A stretch of 19,128 nt of DNA from the NCBI GenBank assembly GCA_043421945.1, contig JBHOGO010000084.1, positions 1 through 19,128 of the forward strand, given 5' to 3'. Under the pieces are notes generated by a model. That model made no database searches and had not been told where the DNA came from. It saw nothing but the letters and a program-made list of their open reading frames with translations. The translations under genes and the position numbers were made by a program. The DNA comes from Thaumasiovibrio sp043421945. GTDB lineage: Bacteria; Pseudomonadota; Gammaproteobacteria; Enterobacterales; Vibrionaceae. This document shows positions 1 through 7,933 of the stretch, in pieces (the stretch's first letter is position 1; each line of letters opens with the position of its first letter).

Positions 1-19
1 GCATAAGATCACACTCAGC

Positions 20-1156
20 TTAGTAGATCAAATTTGCGTTCAAATCGTCTGAAAAACGTTCATGATCTTGCCCTGAGTACAGATCCTGCTCTATGGCTTG
101 GCGACGAAATTCACAAGCTGGGGTTCGTAAAATAACCTTCGTCGTTTCTCCTTCAAAGGTTGTATGACCAATGCCTAGCTCTGCTATTACTCTATTTCCT
201 TCTTGTATGAACAACTCAACTCGACTGTTAATCAATGCTTCTCGTTTAAAAGGCATAAGTATCGCTTTCATCAATTTAATTTGAGCAACAAAGCCCAAAC
301 CATCATTGTTGGAAAGCCTTTGCCTGCAAATAATTCGTTTTGTTTGCTGTGATTTGTCTTTTCGCTGAACGGAGGCGGAAGTCAGCAAACCCGTGAGGAA
401 TTCACTTCCAGTGTCTACATCAAGTGGAATTGGAAATAGATCTCGCCAATTGGGTAATTGGATGTCTAAATGGTTGGCTGGTTGTTCTTGTTGTTGCAGG
501 TTGTATTCGTCGGTTAAACGCAGCAATAGCTCCGCCATATTGGTGATAAGATCAACCGTCGTTTCTTGTCTAAATGCCTCAGGTAAATGTTCAAGACCCT
601 CCGACACCAACTGAGACGGCGATTGACCAAATTCCTGAGCGTCGTCAAAAACCCTAAGAATACGTTTAAAGATTGTTTGGAAACGGCCGCCTTCACTCGC
701 TAGCAGCCCATAGGGCAAACCGCCCTCTCGAAACACTGAACCAAGAAAACTATGCCTTTCATCGTTATATTGGCTAACCGTACGCTGCCAATATTTAAAA
801 CCTGTTTTTATTACCTTACTACGTTGGTTAGCATCTAACTCAAACTCTAAGCTGCTTGATATACCACCCCAGCTCCATCCACCTTGGTATTGACGTCGAT
901 ACCATTCTGCACAGAAAAGACAAAAAGCCGCACACCAGCTACTATCGCCATGCAACCTTGTTGGTAACTTTTGATTTTTTAAACTGCTTCGTAAGTGATG
1001 ATATTCGGGTTCTGATAATTGATAGGTAAATAGCGGCTGTCCTGTGGGCTGAGATAATTCTCGTTTCGTCAAAATAGCCCGTAGGCAACCATTAACAGCA
1101 GTAGAGCTGAGTGTCGTACTTGCAGGTTCAAGTGCGCCGAGGGACGTAGTATCCAT
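20..1156 (-). CDS. STY4851/ECs_5259-like protein, possibly shortened (378 aa)
   Basis: The protein is 378 aa, with an ATG start at 1156 preceded by TAAGGTTAGG at suitable spacing. I see no transmembrane segment or catalytic motif. The N-terminal third, with a G-Q-P-L-F-T-Y stretch, an AAFCLFCAEWYRR motif at about residues 75-87 and a GGWSWGGI motif near 92-99, resembles what I recall of the STY4851/ECs_5259 family. Members of that family sit in defence islands, often beside large DEAD/DEAH helicases with a DUF1998 domain (I think the Druantia type III arrangement, but this is from memory). I recall family members as much longer, so this copy may be shortened at its C terminus. The stop is TAA at 20-22, and the other two frames on this strand are also closed just there. 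The gene has its own leader and a candidate sigma-54 promoter, and is separated from the hsd genes by a strong terminator. The gene is secure; the family name and role are tentative. Confidence 0.65.
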   Translation of the reverse strand: MDTTSLGALEPASTTLSSTAVNGCLRAILTKRELSQPTGQPLFTYQLSEPEYHHLRSSLKNQKLPTRLHGDSSWCAAFCLFCAEWYRRQYQGGWSWGGISSSLEFELDANQRSKVIKTGFKYWQRTVSQYNDERHSFLGSVFREGGLPYGLLASEGGRFQTIFKRILRVFDDAQEFGQSPSQLVSEGLEHLPEAFRQETTVDLITNMAELLLRLTDEYNLQQQEQPANHLDIQLPNWRDLFPIPLDVDTGSEFLTGLLTSASVQRKDKSQQTKRIICRQRLSNNDGLGFVAQIKLMKAILMPFKREALINSRVELFIQEGNRVIAELGIGHTTFEGETTKVILRTPACEFRRQAIEQDLYSGQDHERFSDDLNANLIY

Positions 1157-1242
1157 TGATAACCTAACCTTAGTTGCCTAGCCTTGAATTTAATTTTGCT
1201 AAATACTGGGTACTTAGCTGCTTTTGTATGCAAGCTAATGCA

Positions 1243-1259
1243 TTGCAACAAACATTCCA
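1243..1259 (-). promoter_or_regulatory. Candidate sigma-54 (-24/-12) promoter of the STY4851-like gene
   Basis: On the minus strand the sequence reads C-TGGAAT-GTTTG-TTGC-A. The consensus is YTGGCAC-N5-TTGCW. The essential GG and GC doublets are 10 nt apart, and TGG, the middle A, TTGC and the final A all match. Transcription would begin near 1233, leaving a leader of about 77 nt before the ATG at 1156. The same locus encodes a sigma-54 activator at 7934-9418, which makes the match more than a curiosity. It is a motif match only. Confidence 0.5.
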
Positions 1260-1499
1260 GTCAGTAACAAGTTGATTTAACGAGGAATAAGTCGGTAATC
1301 ACACTTTAAATTGGGAAGTTAAATTACCAAGGTGTAATTGTTTTTACGGTTAAGTTTAGGGAGAAGAAGTTATTTCAATAGGCACGAATGTGATGGTTGC
1401 TAACGGAGTCTAGGCTTTACTTTTAATTCCTCTGAAACCACCAATGATAAGTGATGTGACTTTCCGTTGTTTAAAATAGAAAGGACCTAACCTTTGATC
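1260..1499. other. Gene-free stretch upstream of the sigma-54 promoter, with an imperfect dyad
   Basis: No credible gene is seen here on either strand. GGTAA at 1294-1298 pairs with TTACC at 1324-1328, and TTTAA at 1305-1309 pairs with TTAAA at 1319-1323, forming an imperfect dyad centred near 1311. That is about 78 bp upstream of the predicted sigma-54 start, a plausible place for an enhancer (upstream activating sequence). The dyad is AT-rich and could be chance. Confidence 0.25.
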
Positions 1500-1526
1500 A
1501 AAAAAGAGGCATCCGAAGATACCTCT
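1500..1526 (-). terminator. Rho-independent terminator of the hsd operon
   Basis: On the minus strand, just after the hsdS stop, a 9-bp stem (AGAGGTATC with GATGCCTCT, one G-U pair) closes a TTCG tetraloop and is followed by at least five T residues. This is a textbook intrinsic terminator. It isolates the hsd genes from the STY4851-like gene further downstream. Confidence 0.92.
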
Positions 1527-1531
1527 GAAAT

Positions 1532-2665
1532 TTATAGTTGGCCTGAGAAGGCTTTTTGGGAAAGGGAATCAAAAATATGATTTGATTCAAGCCATGCTGC
1601 TTCCATTGCTGACTTAGATTTCCTTACTGTAGTGACAGCGTCGTTATATTTCTTTAAGAGATCTTCGTCAGGCACTAGCAAACTAAAATTTTTCAGCTCA
1701 ACAGGAGATATATGTGGCACTGTTGTCTCTGTCGGGCAACAATGTCTCTCAAATGCCTTTGACAATATACTCGAGTACAAGTAGTCAGTATATAGACTAT
1801 TTTTTGGCCTCATTCTTGCCACTCGTTGTACTAGGTATGTATCTCTTTCATTGTCTGGAAACACACACACTTTCAAACCACTAGATATCCACGGACGATC
1901 CATAGCAAGAATGACATCACCAGCATCTATTTTGTAATTTTCGATACCACTAAGTTTCCTACTATCCCAGTACGCGGTATCTTTCCAATCAAAACATCCT
2001 GGTAAGGTATTTGCTCCACGACAAAGCCTCACGTTGGCTTTATCATCTTCAACATACTCTGCACTCTTAAAAGCAAATCCGGTAATTACATCAGCAAATT
2101 CCGTTAACTTAGCTTGTGATAACCCCTTCGGGTTCGTTACCGGATCACCAAACATATCCAAAAACACGCTGCGTAAGAACTCGTCGGCAAGGTCAATGGC
2201 TTGCTTACGTTTCTGGCGAATCGCATCAGCTTTATCCAAAATGGCAGCGATGCGTTTTTGGTCTTCTAGTGGAGGTAGTGGGATCAACTCATCGTGTACA
2301 AGGTTTCGATTAAGTGTTGGTACCCCCGCCCCTTCAACATAACGGTCAAGTTTAAAAGCACACAACATGTAATAGACCCATTTAGGGTCGTTTCCATGTA
2401 AATTAGTCACATACAATGCGGTATTAAGTGGCCAATAATCTTGTTCTGTGTAGTGTACTTTCCCGATAGTTCCTGAACGACCTGTTATTACTCCGGGACC
2501 TTTAATTTTAACTTCATTGTGTCTACCGTTTACACCATTGGCTGCATAGATTGGAACACCACCTTCAACCCTATCCTTTGTAGGAAGGTCATACCCTCTC
2601 TTTAACATTGCAATGTCTTTTAGAGCAACAAGTGGCCAATTATTATGATTTTCAAAAAAACTCAT
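1532..2665 (-). CDS. hsdS: Type I restriction-modification specificity subunit HsdS
   Basis: This 377-aa protein recognises the bipartite DNA target for the HsdR2M2S restriction and M2S methylase complexes. It has the usual two-repeat layout. The first target recognition domain is at about residues 8-125. It ends in the conserved PLPPLEDQKRIAAILDKAD segment, which starts the central helical spacer (to about 180, with KRKQAIDLADEFLRSVFLDM). The second target recognition domain runs from about 185 to 335. A second spacer helix ends in QKAFSGQL, a typical HsdS C terminus. The ATG overlaps the hsdM stop by 4 bp (ATGA), so translation is coupled. The target sequence cannot be read from the protein. 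The length is normal for the family and no frameshift is visible. Confidence 0.95.
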   Translation of the reverse strand: MSFFENHNNWPLVALKDIAMLKRGYDLPTKDRVEGGVPIYAANGVNGRHNEVKIKGPGVITGRSGTIGKVHYTEQDYWPLNTALYVTNLHGNDPKWVYYMLCAFKLDRYVEGAGVPTLNRNLVHDELIPLPPLEDQKRIAAILDKADAIRQKRKQAIDLADEFLRSVFLDMFGDPVTNPKGLSQAKLTEFADVITGFAFKSAEYVEDDKANVRLCRGANTLPGCFDWKDTAYWDSRKLSGIENYKIDAGDVILAMDRPWISSGLKVCVFPDNERDTYLVQRVARMRPKNSLYTDYLYSSILSKAFERHCCPTETTVPHISPVELKNFSLLVPDEDLLKKYNDAVTTVRKSKSAMEAAWLESNHIFDSLSQKAFSGQL

Positions 2666-4239
2666 AACATCGACTCCAACTCATTCAAATCATCCAGAAT
2701 CTCATTTTCTAAGGCTTTCAGCTTGCCTAAAATCACTTTTGGTTCGTCATAGCTTTCTTGCTCGTACACCACTTCTTTATAGCGATTGATCGACAGGTCA
2801 TATTTGTTCGACTTGATATCATCTTTCGCCACCAAGAAGGCTTTTTGTTTTTTGTCTGACCATTGCTCTGTTGACTCTCCCGCCATCACTGCTGCCTGAT
2901 ACGCTTTGTACTGCTTAACGAGGTCTGGTAAATCGTTCTCTTTAATTGGGGTTCGTTTATCATCAAGCGATTTACCATCGGCCTGTACATCGTAGAACCA
3001 AACCTTGTCGGTACTGCCACCTTTAGTGAAGATTAAGATTGCAGTCGACACACCAGCGTAGGGTTTAAATACACCACTTGGTAGTGAAATAACCGCTTCT
3101 AACTGGTTATCTTCCACTAAGTGCTTACGCAGCGCTTGGTGCGCTTTAGAGCTACCAAATAGAACTCCATCAGGCACAACTGTTGCGCTGCGACCACCCA
3201 CTGTCAGCATACGCTGAATGAGTGCAACAAACAGCAGTTCGGTCTTTTTGGTTTTAACGACTTTTAGAATCGCAGGATCGACGTCTTCTTCATCTAAGCT
3301 GCCTTTAAATGGCGGGTTAGCGAGAATGATATCAAAACCGTTTTTCGCCTCGTCAGGGAAGCGTTCAATAAAGCTTTGGCTTAATGTATCTTGGTAGTGA
3401 ATGTCTGGTTGCTTAACACCGTGCATTACCAAGTTCATTGCCGCCACACGAAGCATGGTAGAGTCAAAATCAAAACCGTGGAACATGTCCGTATCGATGT
3501 GGTGACGGTTCTTTAGTTTGTCACCCGCGTAAAGGTAGTTAAAGACTGGTTCGCCATGTACATCAAGTACAGGTTTACCCTCTGAGTCAAAGGCTTGTTC
3601 TTTCTCAGTCCCCTCTGGTGAGGAGTATTTCTCTAACAGGTATTCGTAGGTTGAAGACAGGAAGCCACCGGTACCACACGCTGGGTCACAAATGCGGTGA
3701 GTCTCTCTTACATCGAGCATTTCAATCATAGCGCGAATAATGTGACGCGGCGTGCGGAACTGACCATTGATGCCTGCGGTAGTCAATTTAGACAGTAAGT
3801 ATTCATACAAATCACCTTTTACATCTTTGTTTTCTAGTGGCAGTTCACTCACCAACTCAACCGCTTTCACCAATAGCGATTGCTTTTGGATCATTAGCTG
3901 AGCATCTTTCATAAACTCAGCAAACAAGGTGTCGTCACTGGTGAGCTCTTTGAAGAATGGAAACAATTCATCTTTTACCAATGGGTACAGCTGCTCTGCA
4001 CCAAGATGACGGAAGTTCTCCCAGCGGATGTGCTGCTTGTCATCAGAGAACCTAGGTGAGAATGGCTTACCAGTACGAGCGCTACGCTTCTCATCGTTAC
4101 GCTCATTCATGTCTAACATACGGGCGTACATCAAATAAGTAATTTGCTCAACGACGGTTAGCGGGTTGGTGATACCACCGGTCCAGAACTCTTCCCATAG
4201 CTTATCTATTTGGCTTTTTAGTGCACCTGATGTGATCAT
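2662..4239 (-). CDS. hsdM: Type I restriction-modification DNA adenine methyltransferase HsdM
   Basis: This 525-aa N6-adenine methyltransferase modifies the host target sites and is also part of the restriction complex. Residues 1-140 form the N-terminal HsdM helical domain (SQIDKLWEEFWTGG and onward). The AdoMet-binding motif I is DPACGTGGF at 185-193, and the catalytic motif IV is NPPF at 308-311. The C-terminal region (about 470-525) is the helical part that contacts HsdS. The ATG at 4239 is preceded by an AGAGAA stretch, a weak ribosome site. Unlike hsdS, which overlaps it, hsdM is separated from hsdR by 182 bp carrying nested inverted repeats. It may therefore have its own promoter or leader control, which would suit the need to make methylase before nuclease. 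Confidence 0.97.
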   Translation of the reverse strand: MITSGALKSQIDKLWEEFWTGGITNPLTVVEQITYLMYARMLDMNERNDEKRSARTGKPFSPRFSDDKQHIRWENFRHLGAEQLYPLVKDELFPFFKELTSDDTLFAEFMKDAQLMIQKQSLLVKAVELVSELPLENKDVKGDLYEYLLSKLTTAGINGQFRTPRHIIRAMIEMLDVRETHRICDPACGTGGFLSSTYEYLLEKYSSPEGTEKEQAFDSEGKPVLDVHGEPVFNYLYAGDKLKNRHHIDTDMFHGFDFDSTMLRVAAMNLVMHGVKQPDIHYQDTLSQSFIERFPDEAKNGFDIILANPPFKGSLDEEDVDPAILKVVKTKKTELLFVALIQRMLTVGGRSATVVPDGVLFGSSKAHQALRKHLVEDNQLEAVISLPSGVFKPYAGVSTAILIFTKGGSTDKVWFYDVQADGKSLDDKRTPIKENDLPDLVKQYKAYQAAVMAGESTEQWSDKKQKAFLVAKDDIKSNKYDLSINRYKEVVYEQESYDEPKVILGKLKALENEILDDLNELESML

Positions 4240-4269
4240 TATTTATTCTCTATATTCTTTTATGGCAAT

Positions 4270-4374
4270 TGACGCTGCGACTCACCTATTTGCCTTTCCT
4301 TTGATGATAGCTTTCTATTTGTTGAAACTTTTTGTTTAATGAAAGCTCTCTACTTACTGAAAAAAGCAGCGTCA
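4270..4374. repeat. Nested inverted repeats in the hsdR-hsdM gap
   Basis: A perfect 9-bp inverted repeat, TGACGCTGC (4270-4278) and GCAGCGTCA (4366-4374), encloses a second 7-bp inverted repeat, AGCTTTC (4309-4315) and GAAAGCT (4341-4347). On the minus strand the first outer arm is followed directly by a run of T. The arrangement lies just ahead of hsdM and could form a branched leader RNA or two sets of operator half-sites. I saw no sigma-54 promoter match in this gap. Confidence 0.5.
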
Positions 4375-4421
4375 GTCTTAATTAGTTGTAGTGTACTTAG
4401 TCGGTTCCCATTGCCAAAGGG

Positions 4422-7400
4422 TTAATTCACCACTTTCTCGACACTCGCTTGTTTCTCACCCAAATGGACACTAAAGCGGCGGACAAACTGTTCCAACACA
4501 TCCGCTTGAGCAGGAATTGGGAATACGCCATCTAACCCAGCATCATCAATTTGATTGAATGGTGCGTCGTACAACTGTTCAATATCAACGCTACCGTAGC
4601 GACAAAGGTGATTTTTTAGCATGCCGATAAAGCGTTGCTGTCTTGAATTAACCTGCGTATGTACTTGCTGCACAAAGGCCGTAAATTCTCCTTCAATGGC
4701 TTTCGCATCCATCCCAACAATAGTGCGCAAAATCTGATCAAGCCCAGCGGTTGATTCTGGAAAGAACTCTTTCAAAATCGAAAGATCGACACTTGGGTTT
4801 TGTGTATGCACAAGCGCATTGAGCGTGTCTAAATCCGCTTCTGTTACCGATTGTCCGGCACGTATTTTCTGTAACACTTCATTGGACTCGAACAACGGTG
4901 ACAGCGTTTTTTCGACCTCTTGTTTATAGATCTGATAGTCTACCGTCACAATATCGGTTTTCACTTCTTCAGTGCGACATTCAGCGGTATCTTCTTTTAC
5001 GTCCAATACGGGTGTTGGCTTAGGTGGCGGTATTGCACCTTTATCTCGTAAATGAATAACCGTTCGTAGCTCGCTTCGGCATACTTCTAATTCATGGTGG
5101 TCGGCATCGTTCCAAAAGTTTGGCTGTTGCACCTGCTTAATCGTACTGACCTTGCTGCGCACTTCGTTAAGGTGCATGGAAAGTGTGGTGACCTTGTCCA
5201 TAATCGGCATCGCTGCAATATCTACTTTCGAAGGTTGCTTGAGTTTGATCAGCTCAAGCTCTAAGAACTGGAGATCGAAACGCAAAGCTTCACTCTCACC
5301 AGTAATTGGCTTCCATTGCATTAGAGGTGCCATCGTAGAGCGCAGCAGCGCTTTGGTATCCGGGGCCATTTGATGCAAGGTTTTCTCATCACTTAACTGC
5401 GCTTTGATTTGCCAGTTTTCACGCACCTCGATAGTTTTATCGTTAAGTGAATCGATATCAGCTTTAATCTGTGGGATCACCGCATCGAATATATCCATCT
5501 CTGCGCGTTTAAGTGCCTCATCAGCCAAGTTTAACCGCGCTTCAAATACCTTTTGCGCAAGAGACTTACCTTTTGCACCATCGTCTTCACCTGGGTTCAT
5601 TTTGAAGTATTCAAAGTTGTTCCAGTGATCGAAGATCAAGAAATGCTTTTTATGTTCGTCTGGGCCGAACAGGTTCTCACATAAGCGTGTACCGCGCCCC
5701 ACCATCTGCCAAAATTTCACTTTCGATTTAATCGGTTTAGCAAACACAAGGTTGATGCACTCTGGCACATCAATACCGGTATCGAGCATGTCGACAGAAA
5801 CCGCAATGGTGATTTCTTCTTTGTTACCTTCGGCACTTTTGAAGTTGTCGATCAGTTCATCCGCTCGTTCGTATTTCGAGTGAATCACTCGGCAAAAGTT
5901 ACCACCCAGATCAGGGTACATTTCAGCAAACAGATCGGCGATAAGTTCTGCATGTTTGATGCTACGAGCAAAGATGATCGATTTACCAGGCAATTGATTG
6001 TCGGTATCTTTAAGCCCACGTTGCATCAGATTACGAATGATCTGGCGATTGGTATCTTTGTTAAAGATTGCTTTATCAATCAGCTTTGAGTCAAAATCGA
6101 GCTCATTCGGGTCGATGCCTTGATCCTCAAGCTCAGCTATCTGCTCATCAGTTAGCTCATTGCCTTTAATGCCATCACGCAAGAACTTGGTGGTATGAGA
6201 AACGACTTTAAAAGGCACGAGGTTCTCTTCTTCAATCGCTTGCTCTAATGGATAGTTGGCTGTTGGCATTTTGTAATCACAACCAAACAGCTGGCTGGTC
6301 GAACGGGAGATCATCTCAACTGGCGTTGCGGTCAAGCCCACTTGCAGCGCATCAAAATACTTAAACAGCTCGCCATACTTGTTGTAGATGGAACGGTGCG
6401 ACTCGTCGGCAATAATAAGGTCGAAGTGACCGACATCGAACTCTTCAAAGGTCTGCATCATACCTGGGTAAGTCGCGATCACGATACGCGCTTTACTCGC
6501 AAGATCTTTTTTACTTTTGCCTTTAACGAATAACGGCTCTTTAGTGAACTCATTAAATGCGTTTGCCGCTTGTTTGCGTAGCTCTTTGCGGTCACATAAA
6601 AACAGCACTCGCTTTGCCCAACCAGCATCAAGTAAACGCTTTGTCAATGCAATTGAAACGCGCGTTTTACCCGTACCTGTTGCTTGCACAATCAGTGCTT
6701 TACGGTGCTTATCGCTAAATCGTTCACATACACGAGTGATCGACTCCATTTGATAGAGTCGACCTGCAACTTCGGTATCAATCGGTGTGCTGTTGAGATC
6801 TTTTTTCAAAGCACGCTGCTGGATAAGGTATTGCAGGCTGTCTTTAGAGTAGTAACCAAACAGTTTGCGTGGTACGTAACCCTGAGCATCATCCCATAAC
6901 CAAATATCATAGCCATTGGTATAGAAGATTACTGGACGTTGGCCAGTGTGTTTTTCTAATGCATCGGCGTAAATTTTGGCTTGCTCTTGCCCTGCTCTCG
7001 CATCCACTCGGGTTTTCTTCGCTTCAATAACCGCCAGTGGTTTGCCGTTGTCATCCCACAGTACATAATCACAACGACCTTTGCCAGATTGAGTCGGCTG
7101 ACCATCTACTTCGTACTCTTTTGATACTTGTTCAGTGCTCACCTCTTCTAAAGCTACATCCCACCCCTCACTACGCAGCTCCGAATCAATAAGACGTTTG
7201 CGAGTTTCAGCCTCATTAAAGTCAAAGCTCTTTTTCAACTTGAGGGTGTTACGCTTTAGCTTGTCAGCTTTAGTTTGATAAACTTCCAACTTGAGCTTGC
7301 TGACAGCTTGTTGCGCCAATAACTGGGCTCCTTTGGCCTCTTCAAGTTCTTTTAACGCCTGTGTAAGCTGCTCACTGTTCTGAGCCAGTTTTTGCTTGAG

Positions 7401-7871
7401 CAGTTTGTTCTTACGTTTGAAATCAGCCTTGGATTCACCCTCTATCGGAGCATTGTCTGGTTGAGTGTAGCGAGGGCATTCTTCTTGCGATCCGTCGCCG
7501 TAAGCAATGAAAAGCCAACAACCAATTAGGTAAGACTCTTTGAGTAGCCATAGCGCATCATGCTGATTGACATATCCGTCATGAGCGGCTTTGTTTCCGC
7601 CTTTGCGCACGGCGTGAAACTTATCAAGAATATCTCTATGAATGATGGCAGTAAACGAGGCACTCGTCAGCTTGTCGTGAACCGACGCATTTGGCAATAC
7701 AGGTAAACGTAGCTCTCGATAGAGGTAGCCAACGACTTTTTCAACATAGCAACGAAGCTTAACCATCGAACTTTGAGGGTCGGTCACTGCATAAGCTTCC
7801 GCAAATGCACCCAATGCAGCCAGTTCTGGCCAGTCTTTTCTTAGATGTTCAAAGTTCATTGACGTTCTCAC
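4422..7871 (-). CDS. hsdR: Type I restriction endonuclease subunit HsdR (EcoEI-like)
   Basis: HsdR is the motor and nuclease of the type I complex. It translocates DNA from unmethylated sites and cuts at a distance. Numbering from the GTG start, residues 6-125 form a DUF4145-like domain, and about 150-225 is charged coiled coil. The HsdR nuclease core has Asp268 (RCDYVL) and EAKK at 283-286, a PD-ExK site. The helicase has Walker A ATGTGKT (about 397-403), DESH (about 489-492), GLTATP and QMVGRGTRL. The C terminus matches the EcoEI R-subunit type. All key residues are present. I prefer GTG at 7871, because AGGAG lies 10 nt upstream; ATG at 7859 has poor spacing, and the open frame extends to a TTG at 7913. 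hsdR begins about 60 bp after the CARF-sigma-54 regulator and is probably cotranscribed with it. Confidence 0.95.
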   Translation of the reverse strand: MRTSMNFEHLRKDWPELAALGAFAEAYAVTDPQSSMVKLRCYVEKVVGYLYRELRLPVLPNASVHDKLTSASFTAIIHRDILDKFHAVRKGGNKAAHDGYVNQHDALWLLKESYLIGCWLFIAYGDGSQEECPRYTQPDNAPIEGESKADFKRKNKLLKQKLAQNSEQLTQALKELEEAKGAQLLAQQAVSKLKLEVYQTKADKLKRNTLKLKKSFDFNEAETRKRLIDSELRSEGWDVALEEVSTEQVSKEYEVDGQPTQSGKGRCDYVLWDDNGKPLAVIEAKKTRVDARAGQEQAKIYADALEKHTGQRPVIFYTNGYDIWLWDDAQGYVPRKLFGYYSKDSLQYLIQQRALKKDLNSTPIDTEVAGRLYQMESITRVCERFSDKHRKALIVQATGTGKTRVSIALTKRLLDAGWAKRVLFLCDRKELRKQAANAFNEFTKEPLFVKGKSKKDLASKARIVIATYPGMMQTFEEFDVGHFDLIIADESHRSIYNKYGELFKYFDALQVGLTATPVEMISRSTSQLFGCDYKMPTANYPLEQAIEEENLVPFKVVSHTTKFLRDGIKGNELTDEQIAELEDQGIDPNELDFDSKLIDKAIFNKDTNRQIIRNLMQRGLKDTDNQLPGKSIIFARSIKHAELIADLFAEMYPDLGGNFCRVIHSKYERADELIDNFKSAEGNKEEITIAVSVDMLDTGIDVPECINLVFAKPIKSKVKFWQMVGRGTRLCENLFGPDEHKKHFLIFDHWNNFEYFKMNPGEDDGAKGKSLAQKVFEARLNLADEALKRAEMDIFDAVIPQIKADIDSLNDKTIEVRENWQIKAQLSDEKTLHQMAPDTKALLRSTMAPLMQWKPITGESEALRFDLQFLELELIKLKQPSKVDIAAMPIMDKVTTLSMHLNEVRSKVSTIKQVQQPNFWNDADHHELEVCRSELRTVIHLRDKGAIPPPKPTPVLDVKEDTAECRTEEVKTDIVTVDYQIYKQEVEKTLSPLFESNEVLQKIRAGQSVTEADLDTLNALVHTQNPSVDLSILKEFFPESTAGLDQILRTIVGMDAKAIEGEFTAFVQQVHTQVNSRQQRFIGMLKNHLCRYGSVDIEQLYDAPFNQIDDAGLDGVFPIPAQADVLEQFVRRFSVHLGEKQASVEKVVN

Positions 7872-7933
7872 TCTTTTTGTTCTCCTAACTTCAATGAGCA
7901 ATGGGTATGCCAACCCTGTCCAAGCCTGCTTGC

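Noticed and set aside
2..13. A possible start of another minus-strand gene just after the STY4851-like stop (ATG at 2-4, or GTG at 10-12).
   Set aside because: Only a few codons are in the window and the ribosome site (GAG) is weak, so it cannot be supported.
1069..1251. A 60-aa minus-strand frame overlapping the start of the STY4851-like gene.
   Set aside because: It overlaps the real gene out of frame, covers the proposed promoter and has no ribosome site.
4447..4460. A GC-N10-CC spacing on the plus strand, meaning GG-N10-GC on the minus strand, upstream of hsdM as a sigma-54 promoter.
   Set aside because: Apart from the doublets the match is poor (AAGC instead of TTGC, no TGGCAC), and it lies inside the hsdR coding end.
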